A DNA stretch of 64,000 bases from Planctomycetes bacterium UBA7888. Its GTDB lineage: Bacteria; Planctomycetota; UBA1135. The stretch covers positions 11,346 to 75,345 of the forward strand of contig DLRM01000028.1 in assembly GCA_002500505.1 (NCBI GenBank), read 5' to 3'. The notes below the pieces were generated by a model that saw only the letters and a list, made by a program, of their open reading frames with translations, did no database searches and had not been told where the DNA came from. Both the position numbers and the translations under genes were made by a program. Shown one piece after another: positions 27,603 through 35,820 of this stretch; positions within the stretch are counted from its first letter, which is position 1; each line of letters begins with the position of its first letter.

Positions 27603-28654
27603 CCCTCGCCCTTCTTCAGCTTAATTTGGAGCCCGTAGTCGAAGGTCTTAACTCCCCGATTCATGCAACTGCAATTCAGTCCGACCCTTTGGCTCTTTAT
27701 ATCGCCGAACGCAAAGGACGCATTCTTCGACTTCAGGGCAAAAACTTAAGCCTCATTTTAGATATCTCCGACAAAATCGACACTAAAAGCGAACGTGGCC
27801 TCTTGGCAATCGCTTTCCCGCCTAACGCAAAAAACGCTGATACTCTCTTTGCTCACTATAGCGACGAAAAAGGTACGACCCATCTCTCGAAATTTGAAAT
27901 CGACCTTCAAGGAAACCGTGAAACGATTCTCTTTACTCAGAAACAACCGTGGGCGAATCACAACGGCGGCCAAATTTGCTTCGGCCCTGACGACGCCCTC
28001 TATCTAGGGCTCGGCGACGGTGGAGCGGCCAACGACCCGCACGATAACGGGCAAAATCGAGAAACCTATCTCGGTGGAATCATCCGTTTCGACCTTACCC
28101 AAAAAGAAGTCAGGCCTGAGCTCTGGCACTGGGGCCTTCGCAACCCTTGGCGTTTTTCATTCGACCGAAAGACAGGTGACTTGTGGATTGGCGATGTTGG
28201 CCAAAACAAGTGGGAAGAAATTGATTTTGCCTCCGTGAGCGAAAAACATCTCAACTTTGGTTGGCGTTGGCGCGAAGGGCAGCACGATTTCAAGCCTGCA
28301 AAATCAACTGATCAAGATGCGCCTTGGCGAGCCACTCTACGTGAACCGGCTTGGGAATATGCCCAAGGCGGAACTCCTCGATCCTGCTCCGTCACTGGAG
28401 GATTTGTTTATCGAGGAAAGAAACTTGGAGACTCCCTCCAGGGGCACTACTTCTTCGGGGACTGGGCTAGCGGTGTAGTCTGGTCTGGAAAACCAACCCT
28501 TAAGGAGGGGGCCACTATCCTTACGGATATCAAAGAGCACCCGAAACTAAACCTTGGCTTCGGTCTCGCCTCCTTTGCAGAGGACGAAAACGGCGAAATT
28601 TATCTCATCAACATGCCAGAAGGGTCCATTTCTCGGCTAATTATCGATTCTTGA
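27593..28654 (+). CDS. PQQ-dependent sugar dehydrogenase-like beta-propeller
   Basis: A 353-residue exported protein (short leader MLLTLALLQ) of the soluble glucose/sorbosone dehydrogenase (GSDH) family. Clear signatures are SERGLLAIAFPP, WANHNGGQICFGPDDALYLG (split here at HNGGQI), LGLGDGGAANDPHDNGQN, HWGLRNPWRFSFDR and LWIGDVGQNKWEEI. The His, Arg and Asp residues around the PQQ pocket of the family appear in these blocks. It should oxidise a sugar in the periplasm and pass electrons to a cytochrome. ATG 27593 lies inside the previous gene, so expression is coupled. No PQQ-synthesis genes are in the window. Confidence 0.85.
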   Translation: MLLTLALLQLNLEPVVEGLNSPIHATAIQSDPLALYIAERKGRILRLQGKNLSLILDISDKIDTKSERGLLAIAFPPNAKNADTLFAHYSDEKGTTHLSKFEIDLQGNRETILFTQKQPWANHNGGQICFGPDDALYLGLGDGGAANDPHDNGQNRETYLGGIIRFDLTQKEVRPELWHWGLRNPWRFSFDRKTGDLWIGDVGQNKWEEIDFASVSEKHLNFGWRWREGQHDFKPAKSTDQDAPWRATLREPAWEYAQGGTPRSCSVTGGFVYRGKKLGDSLQGHYFFGDWASGVVWSGKPTLKEGATILTDIKEHPKLNLGFGLASFAEDENGEIYLINMPEGSISRLIIDS

Positions 28655-28683
28655 AACTCTTACGCGGGCTCCACCTTTTAAGG

Positions 28684-29454
28684 TCAGAATCCCCGCCGGC
28701 GAAAGCTGCAAATCGAAGCTGCAACAGAAACCAAAGAAACCGCCGCAAGGGTGCAAGCCTCCTGCATAGGGAACTCACCTCTTGTAAATTTCAGAGTCAC
28801 ATCCAGATCAATAATATTAAAGATGGAGTAATTCCAAAGCTCGGGAATAAGGTAAAAGGCCATCTGGAGAATAGACACACCTAAAACAAGAATTGCCGCC
28901 TTGATTTGATTCGAAAACAACGTGGAAAAAAACATGGTGATTGAAAAAGCAGCCAAAGGAAACAGCCAAGCAAAGACAGTTGCAGCAAGGGCGGTCTTTA
29001 TATCTAAAACCTCTTCCACCTGCGGCGCAAGATAAGCCGCGAGACAAGTCGTTGCCAAGAGGGGAACAAGCAGAAGGACAGCCCCTGCAAACCACCGTTC
29101 CATAAGGATTCGTGAGCGAGAAATGGGTCGCGATAAAAGAAGTTCCGCCGTCCGATTGTCCACTTCCCGGGCAACAATACCTGAGCCCATCAAACCAGCA
29201 GCGGCAACCCCGAACATTCCCGCCCCTCGGAACAAATGTTGAACGGCAAAGTAAGCCCAGAACCCCTCTCGTTCAAAACCTTCGGCGAACTCCTTAAGCG
29301 GTTCGAAGGGCAAATACTGAACAAGAGTCAAAATTCCAGCATCACGAAGGTTGGGCCAATAAAGAGTGGCTGCAGTAAGCGCAGCCCCCAATATACCGGT
29401 ATAACCCAACGCCAACATCCGGTGCTCTCGCCAAAACAAACGCGCAAGCATCAT
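28684..29454 (-). CDS. ABC-2 type transporter permease
   Basis: A 256-residue integral membrane protein with about six hydrophobic segments, for example MLALGYTGILGAALTAATLYW, AAGLMGSGIVA, AVLLLVPLLATTCLAAYLAP and AFLAWLFPLAAF-like stretches. The motif EVDNRTAELLLSRPISRSRILMER (shown split by the transmembrane layout) is typical of ABC-2 exporter permeases. ATG 29454 overlaps the stop of the ATPase gene. The pair resembles exporters for drugs, lipids or enzymes such as nitrous-oxide-reductase accessory systems, but no cargo is evident. It ends convergent to the sugar dehydrogenase, 29 bases away. Confidence 0.8.
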   Translation of the reverse strand: MMLARLFWREHRMLALGYTGILGAALTAATLYWPNLRDAGILTLVQYLPFEPLKEFAEGFEREGFWAYFAVQHLFRGAGMFGVAAAGLMGSGIVAREVDNRTAELLLSRPISRSRILMERWFAGAVLLLVPLLATTCLAAYLAPQVEEVLDIKTALAATVFAWLFPLAAFSITMFFSTLFSNQIKAAILVLGVSILQMAFYLIPELWNYSIFNIIDLDVTLKFTRGEFPMQEACTLAAVSLVSVAASICSFRRRGF

Positions 29455-30260
29455 TGTTTTCCTTCCTTGCCCTCAGGGCCATACAAGCTTGCGAATACAT
29501 CTTCCAAATCACCCGAAACGGCAGAGACTTCGGCAGGAATACCTTTAAGGGCTGCAAAAACCTTCTCACGGTTTTCCTCTTGAAAACTAAGTTGTAAAAA
29601 TTGGGAAGCTTCCGACAAAATTTCTTCTAGAGCTCCGCAACGCATAAGTTCCCCATTGCGCAAGAATCCAACTCTATCGCAAACCCGTTCCACGCTTGAA
29701 AGATCATGCGAGGAAAAGAAAACGGTGCGCCCTTGAGAGGCACAATCTCGAATAATGGCCTCTACTTTCCTTCGAGCCTCAGGGTCCAATCCCTCCATCG
29801 GTTCATCCAGTAAAATAACTTCACCCCCGCTAGCAATCGCTTGAGTAAGAAGCAATTTTCGTTTCATGCCATGAGAAAGCGCGCGCACCCTTTGATGCAG
29901 AGGGATACCAAATGTTTCTACCATCTGAAGAGCTCCTGAAAAGTCAGCGCTTTTGTAGAAAGAAAGGCAAAAGCTCAAAAATCCTTTCACGCGCATGGAT
30001 TCGTAGAGCGAAGTTTCCCCTGGGGCGTACCCAAGTCGTTTTCGTGCGGCCAAAGGGTTCTTGAGAACATTCACCCCACAGATATCCAAGCTTCCTGAAT
30101 CTGGTCTTGCAATTCCGGCAAGACACTTCAAGAAGGTGGTCTTTCCGGAGCCATTTGAGCCTACAAAACCAAACACTTCGCCCTTCTGAATAGTCAGGCT
30201 CACATCCCGCAGCACTTCATTGCTGCCGTAACTTTTTCGGAGTTCTACGCTCTGAATCAT
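29451..30260 (-). CDS. ABC transporter ATP-binding protein
   Basis: A 269-residue ATPase. Walker A GSNGSGKTT is at residues 34-42, the signature LSHGMKRKLLL near residue 130, Walker B VILLDEPMEGLDPEA near residue 155, and the switch His in FFSSHDLSSVERV. The last 60 residues (GIPAEVSAVSGDLEDVFASL) match the C-terminal extension of ABC-2 exporter ATPases. It powers the permease encoded immediately downstream. TAAAAT lies six bases before the ATG. Confidence 0.9.
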   Translation of the reverse strand: MIQSVELRKSYGSNEVLRDVSLTIQKGEVFGFVGSNGSGKTTFLKCLAGIARPDSGSLDICGVNVLKNPLAARKRLGYAPGETSLYESMRVKGFLSFCLSFYKSADFSGALQMVETFGIPLHQRVRALSHGMKRKLLLTQAIASGGEVILLDEPMEGLDPEARRKVEAIIRDCASQGRTVFFSSHDLSSVERVCDRVGFLRNGELMRCGALEEILSEASQFLQLSFQEENREKVFAALKGIPAEVSAVSGDLEDVFASLYGPEGKEGKQ

Positions 30261-30266
30261 GGGAAG

Positions 30267-30272
30267 ATTTTA
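30267..30272 (-). promoter_or_regulatory. TANNNT box before the ABC ATPase gene
   Basis: Minus-strand TAAAAT, six bases before ATG 30260, in a 30-base divergent gap. Confidence 0.45.
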
Positions 30273-30290
30273 AAGTAGCGGGCTCATTTC

Positions 30291-31388
30291 ATGTTTAAAG
30301 TCCCCTTCTTCCTGCGTCGACCGTGGATATTGTTGCGTGACGCCTTTTTGGACCGGGACCAGCCGAATTTAACGCGCCTACGAGAAATTCAAAACCCAGA
30401 AGCTTTTCTTTGGGCCATTCTCCCCCATGCCGCCCGAACTTTCTCCGCCTGTATTGCCATGCTTCCCGCTCGTCAAGCCAGAGCAGCCGCAGTCGGCTAT
30501 CTATATTGCCGCATTTTGGACACCTATGAAGACTTGCACCCCAATCCAGAAAAACGAGAACAGGTTCTCAGAGGGTTTGGGGAACGCCTCCGCAATCCAC
30601 CCTTCCACACAGCTCCCCCAGTCCCCAAAGACACGAATTATGGAAACCGCGACCTGTCACATCTGCTTTTGGTGGATCGGTGCCATTTAGTTGACCAAGT
30701 CTTCCTAACGCTACCTGAAGAACAAAAGAACGCGATTCGAGAGCTTGTTTCAAACATGGCAGAGGGAATGGCCTGGGCTTCCCAGCGTTTCCGAGAACAA
30801 AAGGGAGCTCTAGTCGGTGAAGACCAACTTCTCCAATACTGCCGTCATGTGTTGGGGAATCCTGTTTTATTCTCCATTCGCCTTATGCAAGGCAAACCCG
30901 CATCTCCGGAACAGGCGATGGACGCTTTGAAGGTTGGGGAGCTTGTCCAGCTTGCTAATGTGACAAGAGATATCGAAAAGGATCTCGACCGAGGCGTGGG
31001 CTACCACGAAGACTTGCTTCCCATCCTCCAAGGAGAACGTTCAGGGGAGCACTCAACCAAGACTGAAGTCATCCGGCAAACGCGAGAACAAATCTTGCGC
31101 ATCGCTCTTCTTCGCGGAGACTCTTACCGCCGCATGGTTGAAGGAATGAACCTCCCAACTTGGAGCCTTGCGAGGGGAGCCGCTGTCCTCATGTTTCTTT
31201 TCACAGACCGTTACTGGCGATCATGCGCGCGGCGCACGGGAATTCCTCATTGGGAGGGGCCCAAGGGGGCCCTCCCTATTCTGCTACACACCCTTCCAGC
31301 AGTTATTTCAGCTCGTTGGTGCGACCGTATCCTCAGGCGCATCGAAAGAAGTTTCGCTTCGGTCGCTTCCACCCCCACTCGAAGCTGA
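30291..31388 (+). CDS. Squalene/phytoene synthase family protein
   Basis: A 365-residue all-helical prenyl-condensing enzyme. The two aspartate-rich motifs are DTYED at residues 77-81 and DIEKD near 227-231 in QLANVTRDIEKDLDRGVGY. Both are intact, so head-to-head condensation of two farnesyl or geranylgeranyl diphosphates is expected, giving squalene or phytoene. The first motif reads more like squalene synthase (DTxED). No other hopanoid or carotenoid gene is nearby. Its last 81 bases overlap the 3' end of the convergent acyl-CoA dehydrogenase gene, with both strands coding. Confidence 0.8.
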   Translation: MFKVPFFLRRPWILLRDAFLDRDQPNLTRLREIQNPEAFLWAILPHAARTFSACIAMLPARQARAAAVGYLYCRILDTYEDLHPNPEKREQVLRGFGERLRNPPFHTAPPVPKDTNYGNRDLSHLLLVDRCHLVDQVFLTLPEEQKNAIRELVSNMAEGMAWASQRFREQKGALVGEDQLLQYCRHVLGNPVLFSIRLMQGKPASPEQAMDALKVGELVQLANVTRDIEKDLDRGVGYHEDLLPILQGERSGEHSTKTEVIRQTREQILRIALLRGDSYRRMVEGMNLPTWSLARGAAVLMFLFTDRYWRSCARRTGIPHWEGPKGALPILLHTLPAVISARWCDRILRRIERSFASVASTPTRS

Positions 31389-33821
31389 ATCCCGGTTTCG
31401 CTCAGCGGTCGCAAAATATTCTTCCTCGTCAAATGAGTCCACTTGAATGGCATCCCATCGAGCCTCTTCTGCACGGGCCACAAGATCAGCCTCTTCCGAG
31501 CTAATCACTCCAGCCTCAACGGCGGCTTCCACCAAAGCAAGGGGCTTGCCCTTCGGAAGTTTGCGGGCGCGTACTGCGGTGCGAATCTTTGCCGCAACCG
31601 CATCAGCCTGATAACAGATTTCAAAGGCGTTCTCGAGGCGAGTGAGGGCATCTTCCGGATCTTCGGAGTGGTGTAGCCCGCAACCTAAACGGTCGCGCAG
31701 TTCGCCAGGAACTTGCATGAGTTTTGCAACCTCATGACCAGAACGATCACTGGGATTTAAGCCAATCGGGTTCAAGCGCGACCAACCAGCACCAATAGTT
31801 TTCATGAATCCACCGAAGACGGGAACGTCAAAGTTGGAAAAAATCCCGTCGAACCCTTCCTGAATGCGTGCAAGGGAATAATCCATAGACCATTTAAAGA
31901 GAGGTTCATCTTCCTCACGGCAACCCTCAGCTTCGAAGCGACGGATAACCGCAGTACCCAAGTACATCCAAGAGAGAACATCAGAGAAACGGCCTGTTAA
32001 GGCCTCCTTGCGTTTCAGGTTACCACCGATCAAGCCCATTGCCACATCAGCCAAGTAAGCAAAGCTAGCTGAAGACCACTCCAACTTTTGCGCGTAACGA
32101 CGAGCCGGCTTTGAAACTGCGGGGCGCGCAAGGTGACCACGAGTAAGGCTTAACAAAACCGAGCGCTGTTTATTACGGTAAACATGGCCCACATGGCCCC
32201 AAAACGCTTGGTCAAAACCAACAACATCCCCCGCTGCAAGGGTGGTGATTTCTTTGTAAGCCCAGGGATGACACCGAATCGCTCCTTGGCCAAAAATCAT
32301 GAGAGTTCGCGTAAGGATGTTGGCCCCTTCTACGGTAATACTGATGGGTGCCCCCATGTATGCGTGAGCAAGCAAGTTTCGTGGCCCGCGGCTAATCCCG
32401 GCACCTCCGCAAATATCCATGGCATCATTGACGGCCTTCCGGAAAATTTCCGTGAATTGATATTTTGCAATAGCCGAAACGACTGCGGGCTTGTTTCCTT
32501 CCAGCCCCCCGCAGGTGTAACGACGAGTAGCCTCAAGGATGTAAGCCCAACCCCCGATGCGAGCCATGGGCTCTTCAATGCCTTCAAATTTACCGATGGA
32601 CATTCCAAACTGTTTCCGAACAACAGAATAGGCGCCAACAGCACGCGCGCCCATCTTGGTTCCAGCAGCAGCCTGAGCCGGCAACATGATGCCGCGGCCT
32701 GCGGCCAAGCACTCCATGAGCATGCGCCAACCATTCCCAGCACCCTCCGCTTCGCCAATGATGTTGTTCACCGGAATTACCACATCTGTTCCTTGAGTTG
32801 GGCAATTGACAAATGGAACGACCAAGGGATCGTGTTGGCGATCGTTTACCACGCCGGGTGTGTCGGTTGGCACTAATACACAGGTAATCCCAGGGTGAAA
32901 ACCTTTGCCCAGCAAATTGGATGGGTCATGAAGCTTGACTGCCAAGCCCAAAACGGTCGCCCGCGAGGCGAGGGTGATGTAACGCTTATTCCAATTTAGC
33001 TTGAGTTTTGGTTTGCCGTCTTCTCCTTCAAACACATCGGCGGTGGACTGAATTCCGCCAGCATCCGAACCTGCACCTGGCTCGGTCAATGCAAAGCAAG
33101 GGGTCTCGCTTCCGTTCGCCAAACGGGGAAGCCAGCTCTCTTTTTGAGCATCTGTCCCGTAATGGTAAATCAGCTCACCAGGCCCCAACGAGTTTGGAAG
33201 CATTGCCGTAATTCCCAAAGGCATCGAACGAGCGGATAGCTTTGCAATGATGGAGCTAATCGCAATCGGCGAAAACTCCAGGCCCCCATATTTTTTTGGA
33301 ATTATCATTCCAAAGAAGCCTTTGCTCTTCAAAAATTCCCAAACTTCAGGCTCAAGGTCGCGGTCTTGAAATACTTTCCAATCGTCCACCATGCGACATA
33401 CATCCTCGGCAGGCCCATCAAAGAAGGCCTGTTCTTCCTCATTCATTTGAGGATATGCTTCGCTCATAAGGAATTTGAAGTCGGGTTTGCCAGAGAAAAG
33501 TTCACCTTCCGCCCATACGGTTCCAGCTTCTAAAGCTTGCCTCTCGGTATCTGAAATCGCCGGAATGAAACCCAACTTCTTCATAACAGACATTAGAGGC
33601 CCGCTCACGATGGCGCGACGTAAAGGAAGCAAGTTGAATACCGCAGCAACTACACCAAAAGTCACCCAAATCCAGGTTGGCACAGCAAAGCCCGCCAAAA
33701 CAACGGCAGCACCCAAAGTAATAACAATGAAGGGCGCTTCGAGGAACCCAAGAACAACAAGACCGGCGATGATCCCGAAGAAGGTGTAGAGGAATGGGAT
33801 GTCAGAGAGGAATCCTTGCAT
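31308..33821 (-). CDS. fadE: Acyl-CoA dehydrogenase, FadE type
   Basis: An 837-residue protein close to E. coli FadE (814). Two or three hydrophobic segments at the N-terminus (FLYTFFGIIAGLVVLGFL, IVITLGAAVVLAGFAV) anchor it to the membrane. The dehydrogenase core follows, with FFGMIIPKKYGGLEFSP, CFALTEPGAGSDAGG, RRYTCGGLEGNKPAVVSAI and MDICGGAGISRGPRN. It catalyses the first oxidation of fatty-acid beta-oxidation. The Ser/Asp-rich tail lies in the region overlapping the squalene synthase-like gene. It starts three bases after the tetR gene, so the two form an operon, opposite the thiolase genes. Confidence 0.92.
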   Translation of the reverse strand: MQGFLSDIPFLYTFFGIIAGLVVLGFLEAPFIVITLGAAVVLAGFAVPTWIWVTFGVVAAVFNLLPLRRAIVSGPLMSVMKKLGFIPAISDTERQALEAGTVWAEGELFSGKPDFKFLMSEAYPQMNEEEQAFFDGPAEDVCRMVDDWKVFQDRDLEPEVWEFLKSKGFFGMIIPKKYGGLEFSPIAISSIIAKLSARSMPLGITAMLPNSLGPGELIYHYGTDAQKESWLPRLANGSETPCFALTEPGAGSDAGGIQSTADVFEGEDGKPKLKLNWNKRYITLASRATVLGLAVKLHDPSNLLGKGFHPGITCVLVPTDTPGVVNDRQHDPLVVPFVNCPTQGTDVVIPVNNIIGEAEGAGNGWRMLMECLAAGRGIMLPAQAAAGTKMGARAVGAYSVVRKQFGMSIGKFEGIEEPMARIGGWAYILEATRRYTCGGLEGNKPAVVSAIAKYQFTEIFRKAVNDAMDICGGAGISRGPRNLLAHAYMGAPISITVEGANILTRTLMIFGQGAIRCHPWAYKEITTLAAGDVVGFDQAFWGHVGHVYRNKQRSVLLSLTRGHLARPAVSKPARRYAQKLEWSSASFAYLADVAMGLIGGNLKRKEALTGRFSDVLSWMYLGTAVIRRFEAEGCREEDEPLFKWSMDYSLARIQEGFDGIFSNFDVPVFGGFMKTIGAGWSRLNPIGLNPSDRSGHEVAKLMQVPGELRDRLGCGLHHSEDPEDALTRLENAFEICYQADAVAAKIRTAVRARKLPKGKPLALVEAAVEAGVISSEEADLVARAEEARWDAIQVDSFDEEEYFATAERNRDSASSGGGSDRSETSFDAPEDTVAPTS

Positions 33822-33824
33822 GGT

Positions 33825-34412
33825 TTAGTTTTCAATGGGGCGTGCGGCAACCGTGGCCACAGCCTGTTCAATGGCGAGGTCGCGAAGTTCGTCGCGTGAG
33901 AATTTATTGTCGATGCGCTGAGCAATGAGAAGAGAAATGGTTCCGTGAAGTGCGGACCAAATCTGGATGCCAACAACGGGTTGAGATGGACCCTCTGGAA
34001 GTTGTTCCGCAAAGAGTTCCAAGTTCCGGCGCGCACTCCGATACTTTGCCGCCGGGTATCTATCCATGTGCTGTGGATGCAACATGAACATGACTTCGTA
34101 GTATTCCTGGTTTTCCAGGCCAAAATCGAAATAAGCTCCGGCGAGGGCTCGCATCCGCTCAACAGAACATCCCTCGGAGCTCTCCTCTAAAGCCTGAATT
34201 AGTCTCCCGTGAAGCATATTCATGCCCTCATCAATCAAGGTATGAATGAGAGAATCCTTGTTCTTGAAATAAAGATAGATGGTTGTGGGAGTGCAGCCGA
34301 TAGCTGCCGCTAGAGAACGCATAGATAGAGAGGTATAGCCCTGGTCCAAGAGGACACGCCGTGCCTCTTCCAGGATGGCAGCTCGAGTCTCGGATCCTCC
34401 GTTTCGGGTCAT
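33825..34412 (-). CDS. TetR family regulator of the beta-oxidation genes
   Basis: A 195-residue TetR protein. The helix-turn-helix is at about residues 28-55 (LSMRSLAAAIGCTPTTIYLYF). The C-terminal ligand domain has the layout of WHG/TetR_C_33 types (FGLENQEYYEVMFMLHPQ). It is co-transcribed with fadE and diverges from the thiolase gene over a 91-base gap that holds a TTTACA-C-TGTAAA palindrome. The simplest reading is an acyl-CoA-responsive repressor of both arms, as FadR/PsrA-like TetR proteins do elsewhere. The ligand is inferred. Confidence 0.85.
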   Translation of the reverse strand: MTRNGGSETRAAILEEARRVLLDQGYTSLSMRSLAAAIGCTPTTIYLYFKNKDSLIHTLIDEGMNMLHGRLIQALEESSEGCSVERMRALAGAYFDFGLENQEYYEVMFMLHPQHMDRYPAAKYRSARRNLELFAEQLPEGPSQPVVGIQIWSALHGTISLLIAQRIDNKFSRDELRDLAIEQAVATVAARPIEN

Positions 34413-34453
34413 TTTTTGCCGGAGGCGAAAAAAAGTAGAAGTTTTTCCGCCAT

Positions 34454-34481
34454 GTTTACACTGTAAAGTTTACACTGTTAT
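34454..34481. promoter_or_regulatory. Tandem operator candidate, TTTACA-C-TGTAAA
   Basis: A perfect palindrome TTTACA-C-TGTAAA lies at 34455-34467 and an imperfect copy TTTACA-C-TGTTAT at 34469-34481. The two copies share the direct repeat GTTTACACTGT at 34454 and 34468, spaced 14 bases. Its place between tetR and the thiolase gene makes it the likely TetR site. Confidence 0.6.
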
Positions 34482-34503
34482 CTGACCCACGCAACATAAA
34501 TCC

Positions 34504-35820
34504 ATGGTTCATTACCCAAAATCCGAAAATGGCCCCTCCATTGTGTTGGCCGCTGGCATCCGAACCCCTTGGGTTCGTGCTGGAGGCGCCTACAAAGACG
34601 AGGATGCCGCTCACTTGGGCGCCCAAGTGGTCCGAGAGCTAATCGCTCGGACCCAATTGGACCCATCCACAATTGACGAAGTGGTTGCCGGCTGCGTCGG
34701 CAATCCCTTTAATCAGGCCAATGTCGGCCGTGTGATTGCTCTCCGAGCTGGAATTCCCCGATCCGTTTCCGCACGCACGGTAGCTCGAAATTGCGCGAGC
34801 GGCATTGAAGCCGTTACTTCCGCAATCACACACATTCAGGCTGGACTAGGCGATACCTACCTTTGCGTTGGAGTCGAACACATGTCTGCCTACCCGCTTA
34901 CCTTCGGCAAAAAGATGACCGGGTTTTTCGAAAGGATGATGAAGGCACGCTCCCCCATAGCCAAGCTTTCAACTCTTATGAGCTTTCGGCCCACATGGTT
35001 GGCGCCCACTATTACTTTAGTTGAGGGCCTAACCGATCCGACCACTGGGCTCATCATGGGCAAGACTGCAGAACTCCTCGCACGCGACTTTGGAATCACC
35101 CGAGAAGATGCAGACCAATTTGCATGTGAAAGCCACAACCGCGCGCAAGCTGCTCGGGACCGAGGGAGGTTCAAACGAGAAATACTTCCCATGATTCCCT
35201 TGGGTTCCAAGAAAAGGCGGGTTGAACACGATGACTCCATTCGCGATGGGCAAAGCATTGAGAAGCTCTCCAGAATGCGACCCTACTTTGAGAAACCCGA
35301 TGGAGTGGTCACGATTGGAAATGCATGTGGCATCACCGATGGTGCCGCCGCCCTCTTAATTTGCACTGAAGCACGAGCCAAAGAACTTGGCCTCACACCT
35401 CTGGCGAAGTTCCGGTCTTGGGCGTGGGAGGGTTGTGACCCGGAACGTATGGGGATTGGCCCTGTCCACTCCACAGCCACAGCTCTTGATGCCGCCGGCT
35501 GTGAACTCAAAGATATGGGAGTGGTGGAGCTCAATGAAGCCTTCGCTACTCAAGTCCTTGCTTGCCAGCGTGCCTTTGATTCCGATGAGTATGCCAAGAA
35601 AAAATTGGGGCGCGACAAGGCCTTAGGCCATTTGGACATCGCAATAACCAATCCTAACGGGGGCGCAATCGCCCTTGGGCATCCTGTTGGAGCCACTGGC
35701 GCCCGACTCCTTCTCACTACTGCACACGAACTTCAGGCCGGCGACCACGAGCTCGGCCTCGCAACCCTTTGTATCGGCGGTGGCCAAGGCGGCTCTGTCG
35801 TACTGGAGCGCATGTCATGA
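34504..35820 (+). CDS. fadI: Acetyl-CoA C-acyltransferase (3-ketoacyl-CoA thiolase)
   Basis: A 438-residue thiolase. The acyl-accepting cysteine sits in ARNCASGIEA near residue 97. The second half has ELNEAFA, GGAIALGHPVGATGARL and the final CIGGGQGG with the base cysteine. It cleaves 3-ketoacyl-CoA to acetyl-CoA, the last beta-oxidation step. The length fits FadI (about 436) better than FadA (about 390). It is coupled by ATGA to the multifunctional gene, as in fadI-fadJ operons, and is probably repressed by the divergent TetR. Confidence 0.9.
   Translation: MVHYPKSENGPSIVLAAGIRTPWVRAGGAYKDEDAAHLGAQVVRELIARTQLDPSTIDEVVAGCVGNPFNQANVGRVIALRAGIPRSVSARTVARNCASGIEAVTSAITHIQAGLGDTYLCVGVEHMSAYPLTFGKKMTGFFERMMKARSPIAKLSTLMSFRPTWLAPTITLVEGLTDPTTGLIMGKTAELLARDFGITREDADQFACESHNRAQAARDRGRFKREILPMIPLGSKKRRVEHDDSIRDGQSIEKLSRMRPYFEKPDGVVTIGNACGITDGAAALLICTEARAKELGLTPLAKFRSWAWEGCDPERMGIGPVHSTATALDAAGCELKDMGVVELNEAFATQVLACQRAFDSDEYAKKKLGRDKALGHLDIAITNPNGGAIALGHPVGATGARLLLTTAHELQAGDHELGLATLCIGGGQGGSVVLERMS

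Noticed and set aside
32184..32876. Plus-strand ORF of 230 codons opposite fadE
   Set aside because: It is the shadow of a conserved dehydrogenase core and has no start signal of its own.
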